A DNA stretch of 24,035 bases, taken from positions 130,063 through 154,097 of the forward strand of contig CABIXM010000008.1 of NCBI GenBank assembly GCA_902362725.1, written 5' to 3'. How positions within the stretch are numbered: position 1 is the first letter of the stretch; each line of letters opens with the position of its first letter. The position numbers and the translations under genes were made by a program. Positions 1-7,844 of this stretch are shown piece by piece. The DNA comes from Clostridiaceae bacterium (GTDB taxonomy: Bacteria; Bacillota; Clostridia; Lachnospirales; Lachnospiraceae). The notes under the pieces are model-generated. The model did no database searches, had not been told where the DNA came from, and worked only from the letters and a program-made list of their open reading frames with translations.

Positions 1-805
1 CTACACCATGGTCTACGGAATCTTGAGACTGATTAACTTCGCCCACGGCGACATTTTCATGGTGGCAGGTCTGATTATGGTGTATGCCATGACGGTCATG
101 CCCATCTATGTGGCGATTCCGCTGATGATTGTACTGACGGTGCTCTTAGGCTTTACCGTAGAGCGCGTGGCTTATAAGCCGCTTCGGAGCGCTCCGAGAA
201 TGTCCATCATGATTTCTGCCATCGGTATGTCTTATCTGTTACAGAACCTGGCGCTCTATGTGACCGGCGGTCTGTCTCAGCAGTATCCGGCTATTCCCTG
301 GCTCAGCGATACCATCACGGTCTTCGGTGCGACCACCAAGCGAGTGACGGTCATTACTCCGGTTCTGACTATTGTGCTGGTGCTGGCTCTGGTAGCCCTG
401 ATCAAATACACCAAGATCGGTATGGCCATGCGCGCAGCTTCCCGTGATTTTGAAACATCCCAGCTGATGGGAATTAAGATCAATTCCGTTATCAGCATGA
501 CCTTTATCATCGGAAGCTTCCTGGCGGCCATCGGAAGTATGCTGTTCTTTACCAACTACACCGGCGTGACCCCAACCGCAGGCGCGATGCCTGGTCTGAA
601 GGCTTTTGTCGCGGCCGTATTCGGCGGCATCGGATCGATTCCGGGCGCGGTCATCGGCGCGTTTATCATCGGTATCTGCGAAAATATCATTAAGGGCCTG
701 GGCTGGACCACCTTCTCAGACGCGTTCACCTTCGCCCTCTTGATAGTTATTCTCATTGCCAAGCCCACGGGTCTGTTCGGTGAGAAGGTTATTGATAAGG
801 TATAA
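1..805 (+). CDS. livH: Branched-chain amino-acid ABC transporter permease LivH (5' partial)
   Basis: LivH-type inner-membrane permease, one of the two membrane subunits of the HAAT-family importer for leucine/isoleucine/valine or related substrates. The frame is already open at the window edge: codons for Tyr-Thr precede the first visible Met (position 8), and LivH proteins normally read YTMVYGILRLINFAHGD here, so that Met is internal and roughly 25-30 N-terminal residues are missing. The visible part has the family signature INFAHGD near its start, several hydrophobic membrane helices, and the conserved cytoplasmic stretch RAASRDFETSQLMGI that contacts the ATPases. The C-terminal half contains GGIGSIPGAVIGAFIIG, typical of the family. 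It is followed 14 nt later by livM, so it is co-transcribed with the rest of the liv operon. The substrate-binding protein gene would be expected upstream, outside the window. Confidence 0.95.
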   Translation, partial: YTMVYGILRLINFAHGDIFMVAGLIMVYAMTVMPIYVAIPLMIVLTVLLGFTVERVAYKPLRSAPRMSIMISAIGMSYLLQNLALYVTGGLSQQYPAIPWLSDTITVFGATTKRVTVITPVLTIVLVLALVALIKYTKIGMAMRAASRDFETSQLMGIKINSVISMTFIIGSFLAAIGSMLFFTNYTGVTPTAGAMPGLKAFVAAVFGGIGSIPGAVIGAFIIGICENIIKGLGWTTFSDAFTFALLIVILIAKPTGLFGEKVIDKV

Positions 806-819
806 GGGGGCGTTCAATC

Positions 820-1905
820 ATGAAAAAACAGACAAAGGTCATGTGGAACGTCGGCCTGATCGGAGGACTTCTCCTTCTGCTCTTTGTGCTGGAGCAGATT
901 CTGCCGTCCAGTTCCATGTTATTTACAGTATTGAAAAAGGGCGCGATTTACGCGCTGGTAGCGGTGTCCATGAACCTGCTGAACGGCTTCACCGGCCTGT
1001 TTTCCCTGGGCCAGGCAGGCTTTATGCTGCTGGGTGCTTATACCTATGGTATTCTGACGATTCCAGTGGAATCGAGAGCCAGCGTCTATCAGTATTTTGA
1101 CGGTGGTATCGTGCAGTTTGCCATCCCGGTTCCGCTGGCACTCATTGCAGGCGGTATTATAGCGGCGATTTGCGCGTATCTCATCGGTCTGCCGGTACTG
1201 CGTTTGAAGAGCGATTATCTGGCGATTGCGACCTTAGGTTTTGCGGAGATCATCCGTGCGGTATTTCAGTGGGATAAACTGGGCCCGCTGACCAACGGAT
1301 CAAATCTGCTGCGTAATTTCCCGGCTTTTAAGTCGGTATTATATCCGTTTATCGTATCTGGTATCTGCATTGCCATCATCGTGATGTTGATCAATTCCAC
1401 ATATGGACGTGCCTTCAAGGCCATCCGTGACGATGAGATCGCGGCGGAGGCCATGGGTATCAATCTGGCCCATCATAAGAGACTGGCTTTCGTCATCAGC
1501 TCCTTCTTCGCGGGTATCTCCGGAGGACTGCTGGCCATGTATCAGACTACCATTCAGGCGTCCATGTTCAAGTCTGCCATGACTTATGAGATCCTGCTGA
1601 TCGTCGTCATCGGCGGTATCGGATCTGTGACCGGAAGCTGCATCAGCTCCTTCCTGTTCATCGCCTGCTCCGAGTGGTGGCTGCGTTTCCTGGACAATGA
1701 CAACTTGTATATCGGAAGCTTCCATGTGCCTTTCTTACGCGCCGGTTTCCGTAAGGTTGTGTTTGCGGTCATCATCATGTGCATCGTACTGTTTTACCGT
1801 AAGGGAATCATGGGCGACAAAGAATTTTCGATCGAAGGAATCGCGAATTTCTTCCGCAATCGATTTAAGAAAAAGAAGGTAACGGAAGGAGGCGCTTCCA
1901 AATGA
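820..1905 (+). CDS. livM: Branched-chain amino-acid ABC transporter permease LivM
   Basis: Second membrane subunit of the LIV-type importer, 361 residues. It begins after an AGGGGGCG ribosome site, with a basic N-terminus (MKKQTKVMWN) and a first hydrophobic helix. The motif MNLLNGFTGLFSLGQAGFM (about residues 51-69) is the LivM counterpart of the LivH INFAHGD signature. The stretch KAIRDDEIAAEAMGIN (about residues 200-215) is the EAA-like coupling loop that docks onto the ATPase subunits, and GGIGSVTGSCISSF repeats the C-terminal family pattern. Its length is ordinary for Gram-positive LivM, which lacks the long N-terminal extension seen in E. coli. The stop overlaps the livG start in an ATGA, implying translational coupling. 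The tail is lysine-rich. Confidence 0.95.
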   Translation: MKKQTKVMWNVGLIGGLLLLLFVLEQILPSSSMLFTVLKKGAIYALVAVSMNLLNGFTGLFSLGQAGFMLLGAYTYGILTIPVESRASVYQYFDGGIVQFAIPVPLALIAGGIIAAICAYLIGLPVLRLKSDYLAIATLGFAEIIRAVFQWDKLGPLTNGSNLLRNFPAFKSVLYPFIVSGICIAIIVMLINSTYGRAFKAIRDDEIAAEAMGINLAHHKRLAFVISSFFAGISGGLLAMYQTTIQASMFKSAMTYEILLIVVIGGIGSVTGSCISSFLFIACSEWWLRFLDNDNLYIGSFHVPFLRAGFRKVVFAVIIMCIVLFYRKGIMGDKEFSIEGIANFFRNRFKKKKVTEGGASK

Positions 1906-2745
1906 GTGCGGAAAATGTATTGAAAGTAGAGAACATCACCATGCAGTTTGGCGGCGTCATTGCCGTGGACAATATGAATCTGGAGATCAACAAGGGCGAA
2001 ATCGTGTCCCTCATCGGCCCCAACGGAGCCGGTAAGACCACGGCCTTCAATGTGATCACAGGCGTGTACGCGCCCAGCAACGGCGCCATTTACTATAAGG
2101 GCAATAAAATCGTCCAGAACCACCCCCAGGGCAAGATGAAGAAGCTGTACCGGGGCGAGAATCCGGCCATGTACGCGGGACAGCATGTGCTGGCGCCCAC
2201 GCCGGATAAGATTACGAGACTTGGTATCGCCAGAACCTTCCAGAATATCCGTCTGTTCAAGAGCCAGACCGTATTCGACAATATCCTGATTGCCAAGCAT
2301 ATGCTGCGCACCAGCAATATCTTCACGGCCACCTTCCACCTGAACGGCAGGGAGGAGGCCAAGATGCGGGAGGAGACCGAACGGCTTCTGGAGATCGTGG
2401 GCCTGACTGATGTGAGAAATGAACTGGCGACCTCTCTGCCCTATGGCAAGCAGCGTCATCTGGAGATCGCCCGTGCCCTGGCCACCAAGCCGGAGCTTCT
2501 GCTTCTGGACGAACCGGCGGCTGGTATGAACCCCCAGGAGACCCTGGAGCTGACGGAGTTTATTGACAAGATCCGCAGGCAGTTTGACCTGACGGTCTTT
2601 ATGATTGAGCATCATATGGATCTGGTTATGGAGATTTCCGACCGCATCTACGTGCTGGATTTTGGAAAGCCCATCGCGGAGGGTACCCCGGAGGAGATCC
2701 GGAACAATCCGAAGGTTATCGAAGCTTATCTGGGAGGTGCGGACG

Positions 2746-2753
<8 letters not shown>
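1902..2753 (+). CDS. livG: Branched-chain amino-acid ABC transporter ATPase LivG
   Basis: Cytoplasmic ATPase subunit of the LIV importer, 283 residues. Walker A is GPNGAGKTT at residues 39-47, the LivG hallmark RLGIARTFQNIRLF is at about 106-119, the ABC signature is the divergent YGKQRHLEIARAL (181-193) where most ABC proteins have LSGGQ, and Walker B is LLLLDEPAAGMNP (199-211). The switch histidine lies in EHHMD. It is somewhat longer than E. coli LivG because about 30 residues (roughly 71-100, basic and rich in Gly/Pro/Tyr) are inserted between the strand after Walker A and the Q-loop region. It overlaps livM by 4 nt and livF by 8 nt, so all subunits are made together. Confidence 0.96.
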
Positions 2754-3462
<709 letters not shown>

Positions 3463-3527
3463 AAAGGACGTTAAAAGGGATCATAAGCGTAAATTATAAA
3501 TAATCATAATTTATAGAAAGAAATCCA

Positions 3528-3556
3528 TTTACTTTTTGAGAAAAACAAGGTATACT
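3528..3556 (+). promoter_or_regulatory. Predicted sigma-A promoter of purA
   Basis: TTTACT (3528-3533) and TATACT (3551-3556) are separated by 17 nt, a good housekeeping promoter pair, about 75 nt before the purA start codon. The predicted transcription start near 3563 falls at the left foot of the following stem-loop. Prediction from the sequence only. Confidence 0.65.
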
Positions 3557-3559
3557 AAA

Positions 3560-3586
3560 CGTCGGTGCAGTGCGTCTGCACTGACG
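3560..3586 (+). promoter_or_regulatory. Stem-loop at predicted purA mRNA 5' end
   Basis: An 11-bp inverted repeat (arms 3560-3570 and 3576-3586, one G.U pair, 5-nt loop) is followed by TTATTTAATTTT. It starts a few bases after the predicted -10 box, so it would sit at the extreme 5' end of the purA message. It could be an mRNA-stabilising 5' hairpin, an operator palindrome, an attenuator, or the delayed terminator of the liv operon. The interrupted T-run makes a strong terminator less likely. Confidence 0.6.
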
Positions 3587-3630
3587 TTATTTAATTTTCA
3601 GTATTTAAACCTAATGGAGGGATACAAGCT

Positions 3631-4914
3631 ATGGTAAAAGCAATCGTAGGCGCCAACTGGGGTGACGAGGGAAAGGGCAAGATCACAGATATGCTTGCTC
3701 AGAAGTCTGACATCATCGTCCGTTTTCAGGGCGGTGCAAACGCAGGCCACACAATCGTAAACAATTACGGAAAGTTCGCGCTGCACAGCCTGCCGTCTGG
3801 TGTATTTTACAATCATACCACCAGCATCATTGGAAATGGAGTCGCACTGAATATTCCGGTTCTGTTCAACGAGATTCAGAGCATTGTGGAGAAGGGAGTT
3901 CCGACCCCGAAGATTCTCGTATCCGACCGTGCGCAGATTGTGATGTCTTATCATATCCTGTTTGACCAGTGCGAGGAGGAACGTCTGGGAGGCAAGGCCT
4001 TCGGTTCCACCAAGTCCGGTATCGCGCCCTTCTATTCTGATAAATACGCGAAGATTGGTTTCCAGGTCAGCGAGCTGTTCGCGGACGAAAAGTATCTTCG
4101 CGATAAGATCGCCAATGTATGCGTGAAGAAGAATGTGGTTCTGGAAAACCTGTATCATAAGCCGGCTCTCGATGAGGACAAGCTCTATGAGGAACTGATG
4201 GAGTATAAGAAGATGGTAGAGCCGTACGTATGTGACGTATCCAAGTATCTGTGGGACGCGATCCACGAGGGCAAGAATATCCTGCTGGAGGGTCAGCTTG
4301 GTTCCATGAAGGATCCGGATCACGGCATTTACCCGATGGTTACCTCTTCCTCTACCCTGGCAGCTTACGGCGCCATCGGCGCAGGTATTCCGCCCTATGA
4401 GATTAAGGAAATCATCGTAGTCAGCAAGGCATACTCCAGTGCCGTAGGCGCAGGCGCGTTCGTCAGCGAGATTTTCGGCGACGAAGCGGACGAGCTGAGA
4501 CGCAGAGGCGGCGACGGCGGAGAGTTCGGCGCAACCACAGGCCGACCCAGAAGAATGGGCTGGTATGACTGTGTGGCATCCAAGTACGGCTGCCGGATCC
4601 AAGGCGCTACCGGCGTAGCCTTCACCGTACTGGACGTACTGGGCTATCTGGATGAAATTCCGGTCTGCACAGGCTACGAGATCGACGGAAAGGTTACTAC
4701 CGACTTCCCGACTACTCACCTGCTTGAAAAGGCAAAGCCTGTATACGAGGTGCTGCCGGGCTGGAAATGCGACATCCGCGGCATCAAGAAATACGAGGAT
4801 CTGCCGGAAAACTGCCGCAAGTACATCGAGTTTATCGAGAAGCACATCGAGTGCCCGATCACCATGGTATCCAACGGACCGGGCCGCGACGACATCATTT
4901 TCCGGAATAAATAA
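3631..4914 (+). CDS. purA: Adenylosuccinate synthetase PurA
   Basis: Cytoplasmic enzyme of AMP synthesis: it joins IMP and aspartate using GTP to give adenylosuccinate. The protein has 427 residues, the usual bacterial length. The N-terminal GTP/IMP loop is NWGDEGKGK (9-17) with catalytic Asp12, and GGANAGHT (34-41) carries the catalytic His40. The GDGGEFGATTGRPRRMGW block matches the conserved GATTGRPRR-type IMP and GTP-site loop of the family. The C-terminal SNGPGRDDII matches the usual SVGPDRDQTI end. Start choice: GGAGG at 3616-3620, 10 nt before ATG. It has its own promoter and a leader stem-loop, and the HAD phosphatase gene follows after 9 nt, so the two are probably co-transcribed. 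The sequence is a somewhat divergent PurA (VGANWGDEGKGK rather than the common LGxQWGDEGKGK), but all key motifs are intact. Confidence 0.97.
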   Translation: MVKAIVGANWGDEGKGKITDMLAQKSDIIVRFQGGANAGHTIVNNYGKFALHSLPSGVFYNHTTSIIGNGVALNIPVLFNEIQSIVEKGVPTPKILVSDRAQIVMSYHILFDQCEEERLGGKAFGSTKSGIAPFYSDKYAKIGFQVSELFADEKYLRDKIANVCVKKNVVLENLYHKPALDEDKLYEELMEYKKMVEPYVCDVSKYLWDAIHEGKNILLEGQLGSMKDPDHGIYPMVTSSSTLAAYGAIGAGIPPYEIKEIIVVSKAYSSAVGAGAFVSEIFGDEADELRRRGGDGGEFGATTGRPRRMGWYDCVASKYGCRIQGATGVAFTVLDVLGYLDEIPVCTGYEIDGKVTTDFPTTHLLEKAKPVYEVLPGWKCDIRGIKKYEDLPENCRKYIEFIEKHIECPITMVSNGPGRDDIIFRNK

Positions 4915-4923
4915 GAGGAAACT

Positions 4924-5523
4924 ATGATAGATACAGTCATTTTTGACATTGGAAAGGTCCTGATGGGTTACAGCTGGGAAAAATATCTGCACAGCATCGT
5001 GGGTGAGGATAAGATTGCCTATGCGACTCTGGAGCAGGCCATTTTCCTGAGCCCCTGCTGGGAAGAGCATGACAAGGGCCTGATGACCGAGGAAGAAGAG
5101 CTCTGGGATTTTATCTCCAATGCGCCGGACTACGAGCCGGAGATTCGCGCTGTATATGAAAATCTGGGACAGTGTACCTGGCCCTATGATTACGCGGACG
5201 CCTGGGTGAAGGAGTTGAAGGACAAGGGGCTTAAGGTCTATGCCCTGTCCAACTGGCCGAAGCACATCTACGACCAGCGAAGGCACGTGATGACCTTCCT
5301 GGACCAGATGGACGGCTGCGATATGTCCTATCGGACCCACAGCAACAAGCCCGATCCGGAGGCCTTTACCGGTCTTTTCGAGCACTTCGGTATCGACCCG
5401 GAGAAAGCCGTATTCATCGACGACAACGCGGACAATATCGAAGCGGCGAAGAAGCTTGGGCTTCACGCTATCCGCTTTGCGTCTTATGAGCAGGCGAAGG
5501 AAGAATTGAATCAACTGTTATAA
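4924..5523 (+). CDS. HAD-superfamily hydrolase (YihX-like sugar/nucleotide phosphatase)
   Basis: Small cytoplasmic phosphatase of the haloacid dehalogenase superfamily, subfamily IA, 199 residues. Motif I is VIFDIGKVL with nucleophile Asp8. As in YihX-type members (FDLGNV), position +2 is Gly rather than the second Asp. Motif II is ALSNW (Ser109), motif III is SNKPDPEAF (Lys142), and motif IV is VFIDDNADNIEAA (Asp166/Asp167). Residues about 15-90 form the helical cap. The closest characterised relatives I recall dephosphorylate sugar phosphates such as glucose-1-phosphate, but the substrate cannot be read from the sequence. It lies 9 nt after purA, with GAGGA as ribosome site, and ends 3 nt before the strong terminator, so it is the last gene of the purA transcript. 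A housekeeping nucleotide-related role is a guess from position. Confidence 0.88.
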   Translation: MIDTVIFDIGKVLMGYSWEKYLHSIVGEDKIAYATLEQAIFLSPCWEEHDKGLMTEEEELWDFISNAPDYEPEIRAVYENLGQCTWPYDYADAWVKELKDKGLKVYALSNWPKHIYDQRRHVMTFLDQMDGCDMSYRTHSNKPDPEAFTGLFEHFGIDPEKAVFIDDNADNIEAAKKLGLHAIRFASYEQAKEELNQLL

Positions 5524-5580
5524 CATACAAAAACCCTGCGGTTTCATGATAGAAGCCGCAGGGTTTTTGTATGTTTTCTC
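5524..5580 (+). terminator. Strong intrinsic terminator after the HAD gene
   Basis: A perfect 18-bp inverted repeat (5524-5541 with 5556-5573) extends inward by four more pairs including one G.U, leaving a 6-nt loop. The GC core is CCCTGCGG/CCGCAGGG, flanked by A5 and T5 tracts, so it can act on both strands. It ends the purA-HAD transcript. Confidence 0.93.
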
Positions 5581-5593
5581 ATTTTTACGCACA

Positions 5594-5623
5594 AAAAAAA
5601 CCCGTGAAACACGGGTTTTAAAA
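5594..5623 (-). terminator. Intrinsic terminator of tRNA-Thr
   Basis: Inverted repeat AAAACCCGT / ACGGGTTTT around a short GAAAC-type loop. Read on the minus strand it is followed by an eight-T run (5593-5600 region), directly downstream of the tRNA gene. It terminates the monocistronic tRNA transcript. Confidence 0.88.
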
Positions 5624-5696
5624 AGCTGCTGACGGGAATCGGACCCGTGACCTCCGCACTACCAATGCGACGCTCTACCGACTGAGCCACAGCAGC
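5624..5696 (-). tRNA. tRNA-Thr (anticodon GGU)
   Basis: A complete cloverleaf can be folded on the minus strand: 7-bp acceptor GCTGCTG/CAGCAGC, 4-bp D stem GCTC/GAGC, 5-bp anticodon stem (with a T.G pair at 27-43), loop TTGGTAG giving anticodon GGT (reads ACC and ACU Thr codons), variable loop AGGTC, and T stem ACGGG/CCCGT. The discriminator is U and no CCA is encoded. The T loop reads TCCGATT, that is C at position 55 where almost all tRNAs have U (pseudouridine). The gene is solitary with its own promoter and terminator. Confidence 0.96.
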
Positions 5697-5723
5697 GTTT
5701 TTATGTCTTGCGCAACGCGCTAG

Positions 5724-5755
5724 ATTATAGTACCATCACTTTTAGAAAATGTCAA
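5724..5755 (-). promoter_or_regulatory. Promoter of tRNA-Thr
   Basis: On the minus strand TTGACA (5755-5750) is followed after 17 nt by TACTAT (5732-5727), which overlaps TATAAT (5729-5724). This places the transcription start about 20 nt before the tRNA 5' end. A perfect -35 box is typical of stable-RNA promoters. Confidence 0.85.
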
Positions 5756-5854
5756 GCGTTAAAATGAAATTTTTTAAAAAAATTTTTTGAGGCAGTTTTT
5801 GGACGGTTTTTGGGCATTTTGACGAAAAAAGACTTCCCAGATAAAGGAATGGCG

Positions 5855-5863
5855 TGTTATAAT
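5855..5863 (+). promoter_or_regulatory. Extended -10 promoter of the PucR/CdaR-type regulator
   Basis: TGTTATAAT (TG at 5855-5856, TATAAT at 5858-5863) is an extended -10 box. No good -35 box sits 17 nt upstream. The region before it (about 5770-5830) carries A- and T-tracts at roughly helical spacing. The start codon lies about 32 nt downstream. Confidence 0.6.
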
Positions 5864-5894
5864 CGAACCAATGAAACCACGGAGGTGTAGTAGT

Positions 5895-6983
5895 ATGATT
5901 TCTCATCAGGTGATACAGTCGAGTCTGGAGGAGCTGCGGGGCATAACAAGAATTGATCTCTGCGTGCTGGAGACGGATGGAAGCCAGGTCGCGTCCACCT
6001 TTGACGCGTCAGGCATAACCCAGGAGATGGCCAGGAGCTTTGTGCAGTCTCCGGCGGAAGGGCAGAACCTTCAGGGCTGCCATTTTTTCAAAGTCTATGA
6101 TGAGGGAATCCTTGCATACATCCTGATTGCCAAAGGCAGCGGCGACGATGCCTATATGATAGGCAAGGTGGCGGTCAGTGAGCTGCAAAACCTGATCGTG
6201 GCTTACAAGGAGCGGTTCGACCGTAATAACTTCATCCAGAACCTGCTGCTGGATAACCTGCTGCTGGTGGATATCTATAGTCAGGCCAAGAAGCTGCATA
6301 TCGAGACCGAGGCCATGCGGGTGGTATATCTGATTGAGACCCGTGACGAGAAAGACGTCATGGCCCTGGAGGCCGTGCGGAGCGTCTTCGCCCCCAAGTC
6401 CCAGGATATCATTACCGCAGTCGATCAGAAAAATATCGTGGTAGTCAAGGCTGTGGGAGAGGGAGATACTTATGAGACCCTGGACGAGGTGGCTGTGATG
6501 CTGGCCAGCATGCTGAACGGCGACGGCAATGCCTCCCGCAGCCGGGTGGCCTATGGAACCATCGTCAGCCAGATCCGTGATTTGTCCAAGTCCTATAAGG
6601 AAGCCAAGATGGCCCTGGAGGTGGGCAAGATCTTCTACCCGGAAGCCACCGTGAACGCGTACCATACCCTGGGCATCGGCCGCCTGATTTACCAGCTGCC
6701 TCAGCCCCTGTGCGAGATGTTCATGAGCGAGGTATTCAAGGAGAATACGCCGGATACCTTCGATGAGGAGACCTTATCCACCATTGAAAAATTCTTTGAA
6801 AATAATCTGAATGTGTCCGAGACGGCCCGCCAGCTCTTCGTGCACCGCAATACCTTGGTGTACCGGCTGGAGAAGCTTCAGAAGACCACCGGACTGGATA
6901 TCCGGGTATTTGAGGACGCGCTGACCTTTAAGATTGCATTGATGGTAGCCAGCTACATGAGATATCTGGAACAGGAACAGTAG
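5895..6983 (+). CDS. PucR/CdaR-family transcriptional regulator
   Basis: DNA-binding regulator of the PucR/CdaR (sugar-diacid regulator) type, 362 residues. The frame is open from an ATG at 5871, but GGAGGTG at 5881-5887 is correctly placed only for the ATG at 5895, giving MISHQVIQSSLEELRG. The N-terminal ~110 residues look like a ligand-sensing domain. The middle (about 120-260) resembles the degenerate GGDEF-like domain of this family. The last ~70 residues are the PucR C-terminal helix-turn-helix: NNLNVSETARQLFVHRNTL followed by VYRLEKLQKTTGLDI. Inducer and target genes are unknown. It is transcribed alone and divergently from the tRNA, and ends at a bidirectional terminator. It may act on a distant sugar-acid or purine operon; nothing next to it points to a target. 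Confidence 0.87.
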   Translation: MISHQVIQSSLEELRGITRIDLCVLETDGSQVASTFDASGITQEMARSFVQSPAEGQNLQGCHFFKVYDEGILAYILIAKGSGDDAYMIGKVAVSELQNLIVAYKERFDRNNFIQNLLLDNLLLVDIYSQAKKLHIETEAMRVVYLIETRDEKDVMALEAVRSVFAPKSQDIITAVDQKNIVVVKAVGEGDTYETLDEVAVMLASMLNGDGNASRSRVAYGTIVSQIRDLSKSYKEAKMALEVGKIFYPEATVNAYHTLGIGRLIYQLPQPLCEMFMSEVFKENTPDTFDEETLSTIEKFFENNLNVSETARQLFVHRNTLVYRLEKLQKTTGLDIRVFEDALTFKIALMVASYMRYLEQEQ

Positions 6984-6991
6984 AAAAAAAG

Positions 6992-7030
6992 AATCCCGGA
7001 GCCGATGAGATACGGCTCCGGGATTTTGTA
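6992..7030. terminator. Bidirectional terminator between regulator and DUF1836 gene
   Basis: Perfect 13-bp stem, arms 6992-7004 and 7013-7025, core CCCGGAGCCG, 8-nt loop. There is a T-rich flank on the right for the plus-strand gene and an A7 run on the left (6984-6990) that becomes a T-run for the minus-strand gene. It serves both convergent genes. Confidence 0.9.
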
Positions 7031-7042
7031 TTCCTGGTGTTC

Positions 7043-7657
7043 TTATTTTTTCTTATCGTGCTTCAGATCCGGCTTCGGCAGCTGATCCACCAGCTTCTCG
7101 ATGACCGTCTTCTTCATATAGACATCGAAGCTCAGCAGACAGATAAAGGAGAACAGCTGAAGAAACTCCTTATCCTCCTCGTCCACATCGGTGAAAGTGC
7201 CCTCTGAAACCCGGTACTTCTGAATCAAATCTTCTTTCAGTGCTTCGATCTGCCCTTTTTCCAGACAGAAGACCTCGTCGTAAATGCGATCCAGCTGGAA
7301 CGCGTGGTCCGTATGGAAGTACTTTTCCGTCAGCGGGGTCAGAAGGCTCTGGATATCGCTGATGGAAAGGATGTTTTTAAAATAATAGATAAAAATCAGG
7401 AGCAGCATATGCTCTCTGGAATACTTCTTTTTCTCAGGCGGAGGAAGCAGACGGTTCTTCGCGTAATTATTGATCATCGTCTTGGTCAGAATCTTGTCGT
7501 CCTCGTACCGCTTGGAGCTCTTAAGCTGGCTGTCCATGAAGGTAGTCACCTGATCCATGTAAAGATCGATGCCGGGGACGTCTTCGGGATGGATATAGTC
7601 GATCCGATCCAGGCTTTCCAGAATGCTCTCCAGGAGATTTTGGCTGTCTATTGTCAT
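7043..7657 (-). CDS. DUF1836 protein, putative MerR-like HTH regulator
   Basis: Conserved Firmicutes protein of the DUF1836 family, 204 residues from the start at 7657. That start follows GAGGTG and begins MTIDSQNLLESIL; the frame is open 53 codons further upstream but has no ribosome site there, and that stretch overlaps the promoter. Residues about 60-110 include TKTMINNYAKNRLLPPPEKK and YSREHMLLLIFIYYFK followed by LSISDIQSLL. This looks like the recognition-wing and following helices of a MerR-type winged helix (non-pairing N-terminus, proline turn, SDIQSLL helix). The C-terminal half is acidic and helical, ending in a lysine tail. It is divergent from pspA and shares a 187-bp intergenic region with it, so control of itself and the psp operon is plausible but unproven. 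Confidence 0.82.
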   Translation of the reverse strand: MTIDSQNLLESILESLDRIDYIHPEDVPGIDLYMDQVTTFMDSQLKSSKRYEDDKILTKTMINNYAKNRLLPPPEKKKYSREHMLLLIFIYYFKNILSISDIQSLLTPLTEKYFHTDHAFQLDRIYDEVFCLEKGQIEALKEDLIQKYRVSEGTFTDVDEEDKEFLQLFSFICLLSFDVYMKKTVIEKLVDQLPKPDLKHDKKK

Positions 7658-7676
7658 GGGTATCACCTCGGAATCT

Positions 7677-7705
7677 ATTATATAGTATTCAAAACTATAT
7701 GACAA
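7677..7705 (-). promoter_or_regulatory. Promoter and internal palindrome of the DUF1836 gene
   Basis: On the minus strand TTGTCA (7705-7700) and TATAAT (7682-7677) are spaced by 17 nt. The spacer region is a perfect inverted repeat ATATAGT - 7 nt - ACTATAT (7680-7686 and 7694-7700), touching both promoter boxes. This is a classic position for a repressor operator. Confidence 0.75.
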
Positions 7706-7747
7706 GGGGTAAATATTTAAAGTTTTGTTAAGATATGCGAAAAAGGA

Positions 7748-7776
7748 ATGACAGAGGACGAAATTTGTAATATAAT
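7748..7776 (+). promoter_or_regulatory. Predicted promoter of the pspA operon
   Basis: ATGACA (7748-7753) and TATAAT (7771-7776) are spaced by 17 nt, a strong sigma-A-type promoter about 70 nt before the pspA ATG. The predicted leader (from about 7783) contains an interrupted stem-loop (7792-7803 with 7821-7830) immediately upstream of the AGAAGGAGGA ribosome site. Confidence 0.72.
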
Positions 7777-7844
7777 AGGAATTACTAAGGGGCAGACAGA
7801 CTGTTACTCTTTTCATTCATCAGTCTCTGCAGAAGGAGGACAAA

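Noticed and set aside
8..10. ATG at position 8 as the true start of livH
   Set aside because: Family alignment from memory places this Met inside the YTMVYGILRLINFAHGD motif, the frame is open to the window edge, and no ribosome site precedes it.
3490..3513. Inverted repeat TAAATTAT/ATAATTTA as the liv operon terminator
   Set aside because: All A/T, 8-nt loop, no GC core and no T-run; it is likely chance in AT-rich DNA.
3598..5514. A 638-codon open frame on the minus strand opposite purA and the HAD gene
   Set aside because: It mirrors two well-conserved plus-strand genes, has no ribosome site or recognisable domain, and crosses their promoter and boundary. It is a codon-bias shadow.
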